Below are positions 24,965-32,755 of a stretch of 36,378 nucleotides of DNA, in pieces. Within the stretch, counting starts at the first letter, position 1. Each line of letters starts with the position of its first letter. The DNA is taken from contig CAJTKA010000036.1 in NCBI GenBank assembly GCA_910576815.1, positions 1 to 36,378 of the forward strand. Reading direction: 5' to 3'. The DNA is from an uncultured Lachnospiraceae bacterium. GTDB lineage: Bacteria; Bacillota; Clostridia; Lachnospirales; Lachnospiraceae. Below the pieces are notes generated by a model that saw only the letters and a program-made list of their open reading frames with translations, ran no database searches and was not told the origin of the DNA. Position numbers and translations under genes: made by a program.

Positions 24965-25047
24965 GCTTTGACCTGCTGTTTTCCTGAAATATGCGGTCAT
25001 TTTAAGAATTATTGTTAATTTTATGCAAATTTCTTGCTTTCCCCTTC

Positions 25048-25075
25048 TAAATTATCTGGGAAAATGGTACGATAT
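25048..25075 (+). promoter_or_regulatory. possible sigma-28-like or extended -10 promoter
   Basis: The 321-base gap before the next gene holds, besides the ispE promoter, TAAA (25048-25051) and ACGATAT (25069-25075), a near match to the flagellar sigma TAAA/CCGATAT pattern but with one or two bases too much spacing. The same bases can be read as an extended -10, TGGTACGAT, with a poor -35. Which is used is open. Confidence 0.3.
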
Positions 25076-25162
25076 AGTAAATAGAAAAGGAAGACTGCCC
25101 GTTTCATTTTTGTGCGGTCTAAACAAAACAATAAACATTCATTTTTCCAAGGAGGGATACCC

Positions 25163-25810
25163 ATGAGCGTAAATGGAATTAGCAATGTAGGTAAAAATGC
25201 TTACGAAACACTTCCGATCACACAGGCGGAGAACACAAAACCCGCCGAGGAGACAAAGGACGGTAACGAGAAAGGCGAGAACGGCGTCGTTTACGAGCCT
25301 TCTAAAGACAGCGCGAACATACCCGTGAAAAAATATGTACAGAACACGGAGCTGGTCAACAAGATGAAAGCCGATGCTGAGGAACATACAAAACAGTTGC
25401 AGAACATTGTGCAGCAGTTGATGACCAAACAGGGACAGACTTACAGCGTTGCTAACGATATGTGGAAGTTCCTGGCAAGCGGCAAATTTGAGGTAGACGA
25501 GGCAACCAAGGCACAGGCACAGGAAGACGTTTCTGAGGACGGCTACTGGGGCGTGAAGCAGACCTCCGGCAGAATCCTTGATTTCGCAACTGCTCTGACA
25601 GGCGGCGATCCCAGCAAGATCGAAGATATGCGCGCTGCTTTTAAGAAAGGATATGAGCAGGCAGAGAAGACTTGGGGCGGCGAGCTTCCCGAGATTTCCA
25701 AAAAGACTTACGACGCTGTCATGGCAGGTTTTGACAAGATGGCTGAGGAAGCGAATACGACGCAGAATATTCTGGATCAGGCAGGCGCAGGTCAGATCGC
25801 TACCAACTAA
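25163..25810 (+). CDS. Lachnospiraceae-type soluble protein, unknown function
   Basis: A 215-residue hydrophilic protein starting MSVNGISNVGKNAYETLP. A low-complexity polar region (about 15-60) with GVVYEPSKDS is followed by a helical part (about 60-205) including TKQLQNIVQQLMTKQGQTYSVANDMW. No signal peptide, membrane span or known domain. The ATG at 25163 has a strong AAGGAGGG site. The frame extends to 25112 but without support. A strong ribosome site, biased codons and a perfect terminator suggest high expression. Similar proteins with this opening occur in flagellated Lachnospiraceae as I recall; a link to motility would be guesswork. Confidence 0.75.
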   Translation: MSVNGISNVGKNAYETLPITQAENTKPAEETKDGNEKGENGVVYEPSKDSANIPVKKYVQNTELVNKMKADAEEHTKQLQNIVQQLMTKQGQTYSVANDMWKFLASGKFEVDEATKAQAQEDVSEDGYWGVKQTSGRILDFATALTGGDPSKIEDMRAAFKKGYEQAEKTWGGELPEISKKTYDAVMAGFDKMAEEANTTQNILDQAGAGQIATN

Positions 25811-25828
25811 AGCTAATGAAGGAAACAA

Positions 25829-25861
25829 AAAGAACCGAAGGATTTCTTCGGTTCTTTTTTA
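25829..25861 (+). terminator. strong intrinsic terminator
   Basis: AAAGAACCGAAG, loop GATTT, CTTCGGTTCTTT: a perfect 12-bp stem followed by T residues, 19 bases after the stop codon at 25810. Confidence 0.95.
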
Positions 25862-25905
25862 TGCCATCCGCCTTTCTTCCGTCCTCTCATTATGGCAAAA
25901 TCCCG

Positions 25906-27507
25906 TTACAAACTGTCTATCACGCCGCGAATCCCCTGTTTTTCATAAATATCCCTGTAGTAGGAGACTTCGCTGCGGATCAACTCGTCAATGACGCGCA
26001 TCCCCAGAAGCTCCACCGGGGCCTTGTCATCCGTCATGATCCGCTCCCCCGCCTGATAGGGAGTAAGCTTTTCGGAAACCACATCCATCATGCGAAGAAG
26101 GCTCTCATCCTTGACGGCTTTCTTATTTTGTTGCAGATTAGCAAGCATCTGCCGATTGTTGGAGGCAAAGAGTTCCCTGTTGGTGGAACCCGCAACGTCC
26201 GCTGTATAAACTTCTCCAAAGACGCTGCCTATGGTGTCGGCAAGGTAAGCATTGATGCTGTCCTCTCCGCTGCCGCGCATATTCATATTGACCACCATCA
26301 CCCCGTCTTGTGTCAAATGCTCCTTCACCAAGGTAAAAAATTCCACGGAGGACATCTGGAAGGGGATCGTGATATCCTGATAGGCGTCCACCATGATCAC
26401 GTCGTATGTCTCGTCAATCGCATTCAGGTAAGCCCTGCCGTCATAGGTGGTGACCTTCACGCTATCCGGCAGCTCAAAATACTGTCTCGCAAGAGCCGTG
26501 ATCTTCTCGTCGATCTCCACGCCCTCGATCGGCATATCCCCATAATAGGCAAGGCATTGATGCGCGTAGGTGCCCGTCCCCATGCCAAGGATCAAGGTCT
26601 TGCAATCCGCAGCCTGCTCCTTTCCCGTCATCAGCGGCGCTGCCATGGCATAGTCATAATACATCCCCGTCAGCCCCTTATCTTTCATGAGAATGGACTG
26701 CACACCAAAGAGGACGTTCGTCGATAATATGACACTATTGTCGTTTTCTTTTACCTGTAAATAGTTATAAACAGACTCTCCCTCATAGGCTAAGTCCGTT
26801 TCCCAAAAGGCAAAACTGTTTGAAGTCCCAAATACACAGCAAAAAAGAAACAAAACTGCCGAAACTGCACATTTTTTCAGGCCGCTCTTTTTACTGATAA
26901 AATAAATCACACCCAGAAGCAGCAAAATCGCCGCAAAAATCAAAAAGGTGACCGAAGTGCCCACCGCCGGGATGGAAACGAAGGTCGGGATAAACGTACC
27001 GATGATACTGCCGATGGTATTAAAGGCTCCCAGCGTCCCCACGATACTGCCGCTGTCAGAAAGACTCTGCACCGTATATTTTGCCAGAGAGGGTGTCACC
27101 GTTCCCAGCAGGAAAAGCGGAAACACAAAAATCACCATGCAGGCCGCAAATGCTGCCCAGATCAGAAAGTTAGTGCTGACCGTGAAGATCAGCAGCGCCG
27201 AGATTCCCAAAACAATATACTTCCCCACCACCGGAATGGCCGCGATCCAGACTGCCGCAATCAAAATGCGTCCGTAAAGCCTGTCCGGATCGGGATTCTT
27301 ATCCGCGCTCTTTCCGCCGTAAATATTCCCCAGCGCCATCGCGATCATGATCGTGCCGATGATGATCGTCCACACGATCTGCGAGGAACTAAAGTAGGGA
27401 GCAAGCAGCCTGCTCGCCCCCAGCTCTACCGCCATCACGGACATGCCCGCAAAAAATTCCGATAGGTATAAAAAGATTTTCTTTTTTAAGATTGGGGTTG
27501 TGGTCAT
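25906..27507 (-). CDS. membrane-bound spermidine synthase-like protein
   Basis: A 533-residue fused protein. The N-terminal half has about seven membrane helices (about 8-215) with MSVMAVELGASRLLAPYFSSSQIVWT, typical of the fused MFS/spermidine synthase family. The C-terminal half is a methyltransferase-fold aminopropyltransferase domain (about 285-480) with the nucleotide loop LILGMGTGTYAHQCL, GVEIDEKI and DVIMVDAYQD. True polyamine synthase activity is not assured, as many fused members remain untested. The ATG at 27507 follows AGGAG, which lies in the arm of a 10-bp inverted repeat. It may be co-transcribed with the SPOCS gene upstream. Confidence 0.88.
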   Translation of the reverse strand: MTTTPILKKKIFLYLSEFFAGMSVMAVELGASRLLAPYFSSSQIVWTIIIGTIMIAMALGNIYGGKSADKNPDPDRLYGRILIAAVWIAAIPVVGKYIVLGISALLIFTVSTNFLIWAAFAACMVIFVFPLFLLGTVTPSLAKYTVQSLSDSGSIVGTLGAFNTIGSIIGTFIPTFVSIPAVGTSVTFLIFAAILLLLGVIYFISKKSGLKKCAVSAVLFLFCCVFGTSNSFAFWETDLAYEGESVYNYLQVKENDNSVILSTNVLFGVQSILMKDKGLTGMYYDYAMAAPLMTGKEQAADCKTLILGMGTGTYAHQCLAYYGDMPIEGVEIDEKITALARQYFELPDSVKVTTYDGRAYLNAIDETYDVIMVDAYQDITIPFQMSSVEFFTLVKEHLTQDGVMVVNMNMRGSGEDSINAYLADTIGSVFGEVYTADVAGSTNRELFASNNRQMLANLQQNKKAVKDESLLRMMDVVSEKLTPYQAGERIMTDDKAPVELLGMRVIDELIRSEVSYYRDIYEKQGIRGVIDSL

Positions 27508-27514
27508 ACGTCAC

Positions 27515-27555
27515 TCCTATATACGCTTGTTCATTTACCAATCAAGTATATAGGA
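27515..27555 (-). promoter_or_regulatory. hairpin covering the ribosome site of the spermidine synthase-like gene
   Basis: TCCTATATAC (mRNA side at 27555-27546) and GTATATAGGA (27524-27515) are perfect 10-bp arms with a 21-base loop. The AGGAG ribosome site overlaps the second arm, so folding would limit translation. TTGATT and TATATA in the same stretch could instead be a promoter, but would start the transcript too close to the gene. Confidence 0.45.
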
Positions 27556-27581
27556 TTCCCGCGCATTTTACAATCTTGATT

Positions 27582-29138
27582 TTAAATCCCGCCCTTCACC
27601 ACCAAAATCTTATCCCCCGCGTTGATTTCCTCCGTCGCCAGCTCATTGACTTCTTTAAGCTGCGACACCGGCACATAATACCGCTTGCCGATATCCCACA
27701 GCGTATCATTGGGGCCCGCAATGCAGATGACCATTCCCGGCAGCTCGCTCAACTTATTTAAATCAAGCGGCTCCACGCGGATATCCGTGACCAGATCGCG
27801 GTTTTGTACCGTAAACACAATCACCTTGAATTGTAAAGTTGCCTTCACATCCAGCTCGTCGCTGTCAAGCATCGTCACCGTCAGCTGATCCATATTGCAC
27901 TGCAGCTTATAGACGCTGGCAGGCAAAATATTTTCCACCTCGATCACATACTGGAACGGCAGCTCGTTTACGGTAGAATAGAGCGTTTTTGATCCGCCCG
28001 CTCCCAGATAGAGTGTGGTCACAAGCAGCGTTCCCGTGACGGCGATCCCGTTCTCCACAATGCTCTGTTCCCCGATCCTGATCTCCCCCTCAGAGTGAAT
28101 GATCTGGTACATGGGCATCTCCGGATTCTGAATCTTTGCGTGCTCCGCAATTTTACACTTGCCGCCGCCTGCCAACAAAAGGCTCTTTAACGGCATCTTC
28201 GTCGTCAGTGCCTCGATCTCCTTATCCACGCCGTAAACATCGGAGAGTGCCTCCATATTTTCTTCCTCGTAAAGGTGGATATCCAGATCCAGCACAGGCT
28301 CTATACAGAAAACGCGTTCCTCCCCGTCAAGATCCTGACGCACTTCCACATTGCATTGTCCGAGATGGTACTGAATATCGGGGATCATGTTCTCTCGGCA
28401 GCCGTGGCACTCAATGATGCCCGAAAAAGGCACAGTATTCTCATACCACAACGTCCTGTCATTGTCCCCCTCGCCCTCGTAAAGGAAAAAGGCCCGCATC
28501 TCTCCCTGAATAGAGATTTTTTCTTCCAGTGCCTTGAATTCCACATGATCGAAGCAGATGTGATGCCAGATGGTCTGGAATACATTGGGCAGGTTACCCG
28601 TCAGCTCCATCTCCTCTTTCAGGCGGAAAATATCCTTCTTATGCAGCACAAGCTCCACCACAGGATAAACGCACTTGCGGTACTCCACCGGTTCTTCATG
28701 GTAAATGTCCACCGCCGCCTCGCACTCCAGCTGCTCCTCGCGCTCCAGCACAAAGGACAGCACCGCCTGCACGCTCAGCTTTCTGGAATTGATCAACCCA
28801 ACCGTCAGATCTTCCAGATTGCACTGCACCAGGATGGTGTCACCGCCTGTCACGCCCTCCATGTTTACCTTTTCCTCGAAGGGAATCACTGCCTCCATGC
28901 TGGCGCACATTCCCTCCATATCCGTCAGATACAAAATGGACACCACCAGCCTGCCCCTTAAATTGACGGCATTCTCACAAGGACGTATCTCCTCCAAAAG
29001 GATCTCGCCCTTGCTGCCCAGCAGATAATTTGCATCCGGCTTGTTATCTGATATATTGACATCTTCTTCCAATACCATCTGGGTTCCGGCTCTGCCGCCG
29101 ATTCGGTCCATATGTATCTTTTTCCTGACTAATTCCAC
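27582..29138 (-). CDS. SPOCS (DUF3794) and LysM domain protein, spore envelope
   Basis: A 518-residue protein likely to be part of the spore coat or cortex surface. It opens MELVRKKIHMDRIGG, as DUF3794 proteins do, and carries repeated SPOCS beta domains (about 35-125, 180-290 and 330-455) with LRGRLVVSILYL, IQGEMRAFFLYEGE and VTGTLLVTTLYLG. A C-terminal LysM domain (about 467-515; NDTLWDIGKRYYVPVSQLKEVN) binds peptidoglycan. The start is GTG at 29138: the family N-terminus requires it and GGAGG lies nine bases upstream, although that site is buried in a terminator-like hairpin. An ATG at 29111 is the alternative. It marks the organism as a spore former. Confidence 0.9.
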   Translation of the reverse strand: MELVRKKIHMDRIGGRAGTQMVLEEDVNISDNKPDANYLLGSKGEILLEEIRPCENAVNLRGRLVVSILYLTDMEGMCASMEAVIPFEEKVNMEGVTGGDTILVQCNLEDLTVGLINSRKLSVQAVLSFVLEREEQLECEAAVDIYHEEPVEYRKCVYPVVELVLHKKDIFRLKEEMELTGNLPNVFQTIWHHICFDHVEFKALEEKISIQGEMRAFFLYEGEGDNDRTLWYENTVPFSGIIECHGCRENMIPDIQYHLGQCNVEVRQDLDGEERVFCIEPVLDLDIHLYEEENMEALSDVYGVDKEIEALTTKMPLKSLLLAGGGKCKIAEHAKIQNPEMPMYQIIHSEGEIRIGEQSIVENGIAVTGTLLVTTLYLGAGGSKTLYSTVNELPFQYVIEVENILPASVYKLQCNMDQLTVTMLDSDELDVKATLQFKVIVFTVQNRDLVTDIRVEPLDLNKLSELPGMVICIAGPNDTLWDIGKRYYVPVSQLKEVNELATEEINAGDKILVVKGGI

Positions 29139-29190
29139 AAAAAAAGCCCTCCCTGCGTATAGTTACTATAAATCTATGCACAGGGAGAGC
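29139..29190 (-). terminator. terminator-like hairpin overlapping the SPOCS ribosome site
   Basis: GCTCTCCCTGTGCATAG (29190-29174) pairs with CTATACGCAGGGAGGGC (29162-29146) through 17 positions with one mismatch and two wobbles, followed by seven T. It can end the upstream XRE transcript. The GGGAGG in its second arm is also the ribosome site of the GTG at 29138, so the structure may act as a switch. Confidence 0.7.
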
Positions 29191-29247
29191 CGGATATGAA
29201 CCGGCGGAACGATTTTTCCGGCAAGCTATTCGTGTCCTATTTCGAAA

Positions 29248-29568
29248 TCAGCCTCTGTTTAGTCGCGCCAACTCTTCTATGATGACTTTGATACTGTTGA
29301 ATTGCGATTCGCTCAAATTTTTTAATTCGCTATTGATATGGTTCAAATCTCTCGGCTGAACGGCATCATAGTCAAAAAAATCCATGGGAGTAATGTCAAG
29401 ATAATTACAGATATAAAAAAAGTTGCTCATGGAAGGGAGCGCTTTACCAGTTTCGATACTATTGATATACCCGGGATTTTGACCAATTGACAGACTCATA
29501 TCCCGAGCGGATACCGCCTTTTGCACTCTCAACTGACAAAGTCTTTCAGCAAAACTTTTTTCATCCAT
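29248..29568 (-). CDS. XRE-family helix-turn-helix regulator
   Basis: A 106-residue regulator. The Cro/C1 domain covers about residues 7-66, with KAVSARDMSLSIGQNPGYIN as helix-turn-helix and NYLDITPMDFFDYD as the end of the domain; the tail (about 75-106) is a probable dimer helix. The ATG at 29568 follows GAGG. It is transcribed divergently from the CotH/VTC/DUF4956 operon, whose promoter region contains a perfect inverted repeat, so it is a likely local repressor. Base composition is A/T-rich like that operon and unlike the flanking genes. Confidence 0.85.
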   Translation of the reverse strand: MDEKSFAERLCQLRVQKAVSARDMSLSIGQNPGYINSIETGKALPSMSNFFYICNYLDITPMDFFDYDAVQPRDLNHINSELKNLSESQFNSIKVIIEELARLNRG

Positions 29569-29637
29569 AGCGCGAACACCTCAATATCATTCCTGCTTTT
29601 TCTTGTATTTTATTGTAACTCATATTTCTTAAATTAT

Positions 29638-29690
29638 ATTGTTTATAAAACAATAAATATATTGAAGTATTGGAATCAATATGATATTAT
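29638..29690 (+). promoter_or_regulatory. promoter and candidate operator of the CotH/VTC/DUF4956 operon
   Basis: TTGAAG (29662-29667), a 17-base spacer and TATTAT (29685-29690) form a good promoter 52 bases before the CotH start. Just upstream lies the inverted repeat ATTGTTT-ATA-AAACAAT (29638-29654), a size typical for XRE repressor sites. Confidence 0.6.
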
Positions 29691-29747
29691 GTTATAAATT
29701 ATTAGAACAGATGCGCAAATAATTTCAATCAGAATAAGGTAGTGGAG

Positions 29748-30029
29748 ATGAATCTAATCAGCACCTATAAGAAACAAGCTTTCACCATTGTCACCATCAT
29801 CACAGCGGTACTAATTGCTTTTCCCTTTATAAAACTGCAATACGGAAAACAACTCTCATTTTCCCATGAACCGGGATATTATGACACTGCGTTTTATCTT
29901 TCGATTCTGGGCGGAAAAGGAAATAACATTCACTATACTTTGGACGGCAGCGAACCGACGATAAGCGATCTTGTCTATGACAGAAAGAAACCTATCTACA
30001 TAGAAGATGCAACGTGCTTCTCTGTTTGA
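29748..30029 (+). pseudogene. N-terminal piece of CotH-family protein (frameshifted)
   Basis: A 93-residue frame with a membrane anchor (about 12-30) and a chitobiase/hexosaminidase C-terminal-type fold, PGYYDTAFYLSILGGKGNNIHYTLDGSEPT. In relatives this domain is followed in the same frame by the CotH domain. Here the frame ends at 30029 while the CotH domain continues in another frame from 30007. A linker present in relatives that I recall also seems missing, so a small out-of-frame deletion is likely. The ATG at 29748 follows AAGG. A membrane-anchored fragment may still be made. Confidence 0.6.
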
Positions 30030-31353
30030 TTCCGCGGGTAATTGTCTGGCTTCCATTACCGGCACCTATTTTGTCGGATTCCGGGAAAAGAACGCTTATC
30101 AGGGCATTTATACAGCCTCTATTGTAACTTCTCCTGAAAACCTTTTCGATCATGATACCGGCATATATGTTACCGGAAATACATTTTCAAACTTTTTGGA
30201 AAATGATTTTGACAACGGTGATTCTTTCTCCCATCCCTATTGGTGGTGGTGGCCTGCAAACTACTCCAACAGAGGAATCAACTGGGAACGGACGGCTCAT
30301 ATTGCAATTTTTGACAATTACCAAAAAATGATACTTTCTCAAAAATGCGGTATTCGAATCAAAGGCGGCGGCAGCCGTGGGAAGCTTCCCAAAAGTATTG
30401 CCTGTTATGCCAGAAATATCTATGACAACAGTAATCATTTTGACACAAACATCTTTCAGACAGACATTTTTCCCCATAAATTTGTCTTATTTGGAGGTGG
30501 CGACGATAATCGTTTCAAATTAAAGGATTATCTGGCAAATGTTATGGAACAGAATCTGCATTTTGCCACCATGGATTTCATTCCCTGCGCCATGTTTCTT
30601 AACGGGGAATACTGGGGGATGTATTTTATCACAGAAGATTATAATGCTGACTATATTCATGATCATTATCAGGTTGACAGTGCTAATGTAATCATGATAA
30701 AAAACAACATTCTGACTACAGTATCAAATCAGGAAGATTATCAAAAATATACAGATATGCTTGCCTTTATAGAAAAAAACGATATGTCAGATTCTGCAAA
30801 CTATAATCAAGCCTGCAATCTCATTGATATAAACAGCTTTATTGACTATTATGCCGCGCAAATATATATTGGCCGATGCAACGACTGGCCCGGCAATAAC
30901 TTTGCTCTATGGAGGGTAAGAAATAACGACGGTTCCCGTTATGGCGACGAAAAATGGCGTTGGATGTTATTCGATGTAAATTCCGGCGGTCTGAGCAGCA
31001 ATTTTTTATTTGATGACACCCTATCCTATGTTCTGACAGTGGACAACGTTTTCTCCGCCCTCTACAAAAATGAGAATTTCCGCCGTCAATTTGCCGAACG
31101 GCTTCTATATATCGGCAATGAAGTCTTCGCGCCCGAAAATTGCAATCTATTTTTGGAACAATATTCGCAGTCATTAAAAGAACCAATAGCAGCTGACAAT
31201 TTGCGATTTTATATGGATTTTCAATATGATGAATTCGATCAGAATATTACTGATATGAGGATTTTTTTTGAGCAGAGATATGACGTCATCTGGAATTGTC
31301 TGGTAAATAATCTGGGAGAGGAATGGTTGGCACAAAGTGGATTACAGAAATGA
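30007..31353 (+). CDS. CotH kinase family protein (main part)
   Basis: A 448-residue CotH-like domain. CotH proteins are atypical protein kinases, known from spore coats and cell surfaces. Visible features are KCGIRIKGGGSRGKLPKS (about 115-132), FVLFGGGDDNRFKLKDYLAN, FLNGEYWGMYFITEDYNADYI and the catalytic-loop region GRCNDWPGNNFALW followed by WMLFDVNSGG, where a metal-binding Asp is expected. The frame begins in the last codons of the upstream chitobiase-type fragment, with an ATG at 30007 but no ribosome site, so it is either made by coupling or is part of a broken gene. It lacks a signal of its own. It overlaps the VTC gene by 17 bases. Confidence 0.75.
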   Translation: MQRASLFDSAGNCLASITGTYFVGFREKNAYQGIYTASIVTSPENLFDHDTGIYVTGNTFSNFLENDFDNGDSFSHPYWWWWPANYSNRGINWERTAHIAIFDNYQKMILSQKCGIRIKGGGSRGKLPKSIACYARNIYDNSNHFDTNIFQTDIFPHKFVLFGGGDDNRFKLKDYLANVMEQNLHFATMDFIPCAMFLNGEYWGMYFITEDYNADYIHDHYQVDSANVIMIKNNILTTVSNQEDYQKYTDMLAFIEKNDMSDSANYNQACNLIDINSFIDYYAAQIYIGRCNDWPGNNFALWRVRNNDGSRYGDEKWRWMLFDVNSGGLSSNFLFDDTLSYVLTVDNVFSALYKNENFRRQFAERLLYIGNEVFAPENCNLFLEQYSQSLKEPIAADNLRFYMDFQYDEFDQNITDMRIFFEQRYDVIWNCLVNNLGEEWLAQSGLQK

Positions 31354-32026
31354 GCTTAAGTTTGAACTATCGGATTATGATCTAACACGGATCAAAATGC
31401 GGCTTACACCCCTCATGTATCCTGACATCCATCAGGGGCCTGAAGGTTATCTGGTCAAAAGTCTGTATTTTGACGATCTGTATGATTCCTGCGCTTCCGA
31501 AAAGGAAAATGGCATTCTCCGCCGGGAAAAATACCGCATCCGGCAATATGGCAATAGCCTTAACTTTATTCGACTCGAAAAAAAGATAAAACGTGGAAAT
31601 ATGTCCCAAAAAACATCTCGCCTTATAACCTTACGCGATTATAACACCCTGCTGTCCGACGATGCAGATGCCATGTACGATCTTCTATTTCAAAACAAAA
31701 ACAATCTGTTGGGAGAACTTGCCTATAAAATACGATATAAAAAATTCTCACCCAAATGTATCGTCCAATACGAACGGTTTGGATTGGTTGAAAATAATGG
31801 AAACGTTCGTATTACTTTTGATCGAAACATCACAGGCAGCCGCCAGATAACGGGATTCTTTGACTCTGATTACTTCATGATCCCGCTCATGCCACAAGGA
31901 CATCACATTCTGGAGATCAAATACGACGAACTGCTGCCACAGTATATTCTGCAGACGCTTGACTTAGGAAATCTGCGAGAACAGTCCTACTCCAAATACT
32001 ATCAGACAAGGGCCGCTATTGGCTAG
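31337..32026 (+). CDS. VTC-domain polyphosphate polymerase
   Basis: A 229-residue triphosphate-tunnel protein like the catalytic domain of yeast Vtc4, which makes polyphosphate from ATP. The tunnel residues are seen in YRNELKFELS, KYRIRQYG, RLEKKIKRGN, YERFGLVE, VRITFDRNI, HHILEIKYDELLP and SYSKYY. No membrane span. The start is GTG at 31337, within the 3' end of the CotH frame (17-base overlap), which signals translational coupling. Together with CotH and DUF4956 it forms a gene trio met in many Gram-positive bacteria; whether the product is free polyphosphate or a phosphorylated surface structure is not known. Confidence 0.88.
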   Translation: MDYRNELKFELSDYDLTRIKMRLTPLMYPDIHQGPEGYLVKSLYFDDLYDSCASEKENGILRREKYRIRQYGNSLNFIRLEKKIKRGNMSQKTSRLITLRDYNTLLSDDADAMYDLLFQNKNNLLGELAYKIRYKKFSPKCIVQYERFGLVENNGNVRITFDRNITGSRQITGFFDSDYFMIPLMPQGHHILEIKYDELLPQYILQTLDLGNLREQSYSKYYQTRAAIG

Positions 32027-32038
32027 AGGAGGTTTCAC

Positions 32039-32713
32039 ATGGGAATTAACGATGTCATTAAGAAATCTGTTATAAACGCCTTTTCCACTCCGGGCTTTTC
32101 CACCAAAAATGCCCTGTTGTCACTGGGTATTTGCTTTATGATTGCCGTCTATATCTATTTTGTATACCGATTTATCTGTAGAACCACGTTTTATGATAAG
32201 AATTTCAGCGTATCTATGTCTATGGTTTCCGTTGTTGTCGCCGGAATCATACTTGCCATGCAGGCGAATCTCGTTATTTCACTTGGCATGGTCGGCGCAT
32301 TATCCATTGTCCGCTTTCGAACCGCTATCAAGGATCCCATGGATTTGCTGTTCCTGTTCTGGTCAGTCAGTACCGGCATCATCTGTGGCGCAAACCTTTA
32401 TGAATTAGCTATTCTGGTTGCACTTGTATGCACGGTGGGAATCTTATTACTGCAAATTATTCCTATCAGAACCAGTCCCTATCTCATCCTAATAAATGCT
32501 CGGAATAAGGACGCCGAATCCGATATACTGGCCGTCATTAGCCAATATTCGCCACGCTACAAAATTGACTCCAAAAACATCAGACAACAAGGCATGGAAC
32601 TTATTATAGAAATCAGAAGCAAAAAGGCTAATGAATTAGTTGATAAATTATCTGAAATCGACCTTGTATCTGCAGCTTCTCTTCTCTATCACGACGCACC
32701 CGTTAAAAATTGA
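32039..32713 (+). CDS. DUF4956 membrane protein
   Basis: A 224-residue protein with four membrane spans (about 25-45, 55-85, 100-118 and 120-142) and a cytoplasmic C-terminal domain (about 150-224) with a beta-alpha fold. The segment GMVGALSIVRFRTAIKDPMDLLFLFWS is the family mark, with charged residues in a membrane turn. The ATG at 32039 follows GAGGAGG, 12 bases after the VTC stop. It probably partners the VTC polymerase, perhaps as a channel or membrane anchor, as fungal VTC uses a membrane channel; this is analogy only. Confidence 0.85.
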   Translation: MGINDVIKKSVINAFSTPGFSTKNALLSLGICFMIAVYIYFVYRFICRTTFYDKNFSVSMSMVSVVVAGIILAMQANLVISLGMVGALSIVRFRTAIKDPMDLLFLFWSVSTGIICGANLYELAILVALVCTVGILLLQIIPIRTSPYLILINARNKDAESDILAVISQYSPRYKIDSKNIRQQGMELIIEIRSKKANELVDKLSEIDLVSAASLLYHDAPVKN

Positions 32714-32755
32714 CCGGGACCACTTACTCCCGTGTAAAAGACTGACCTTGATGGT

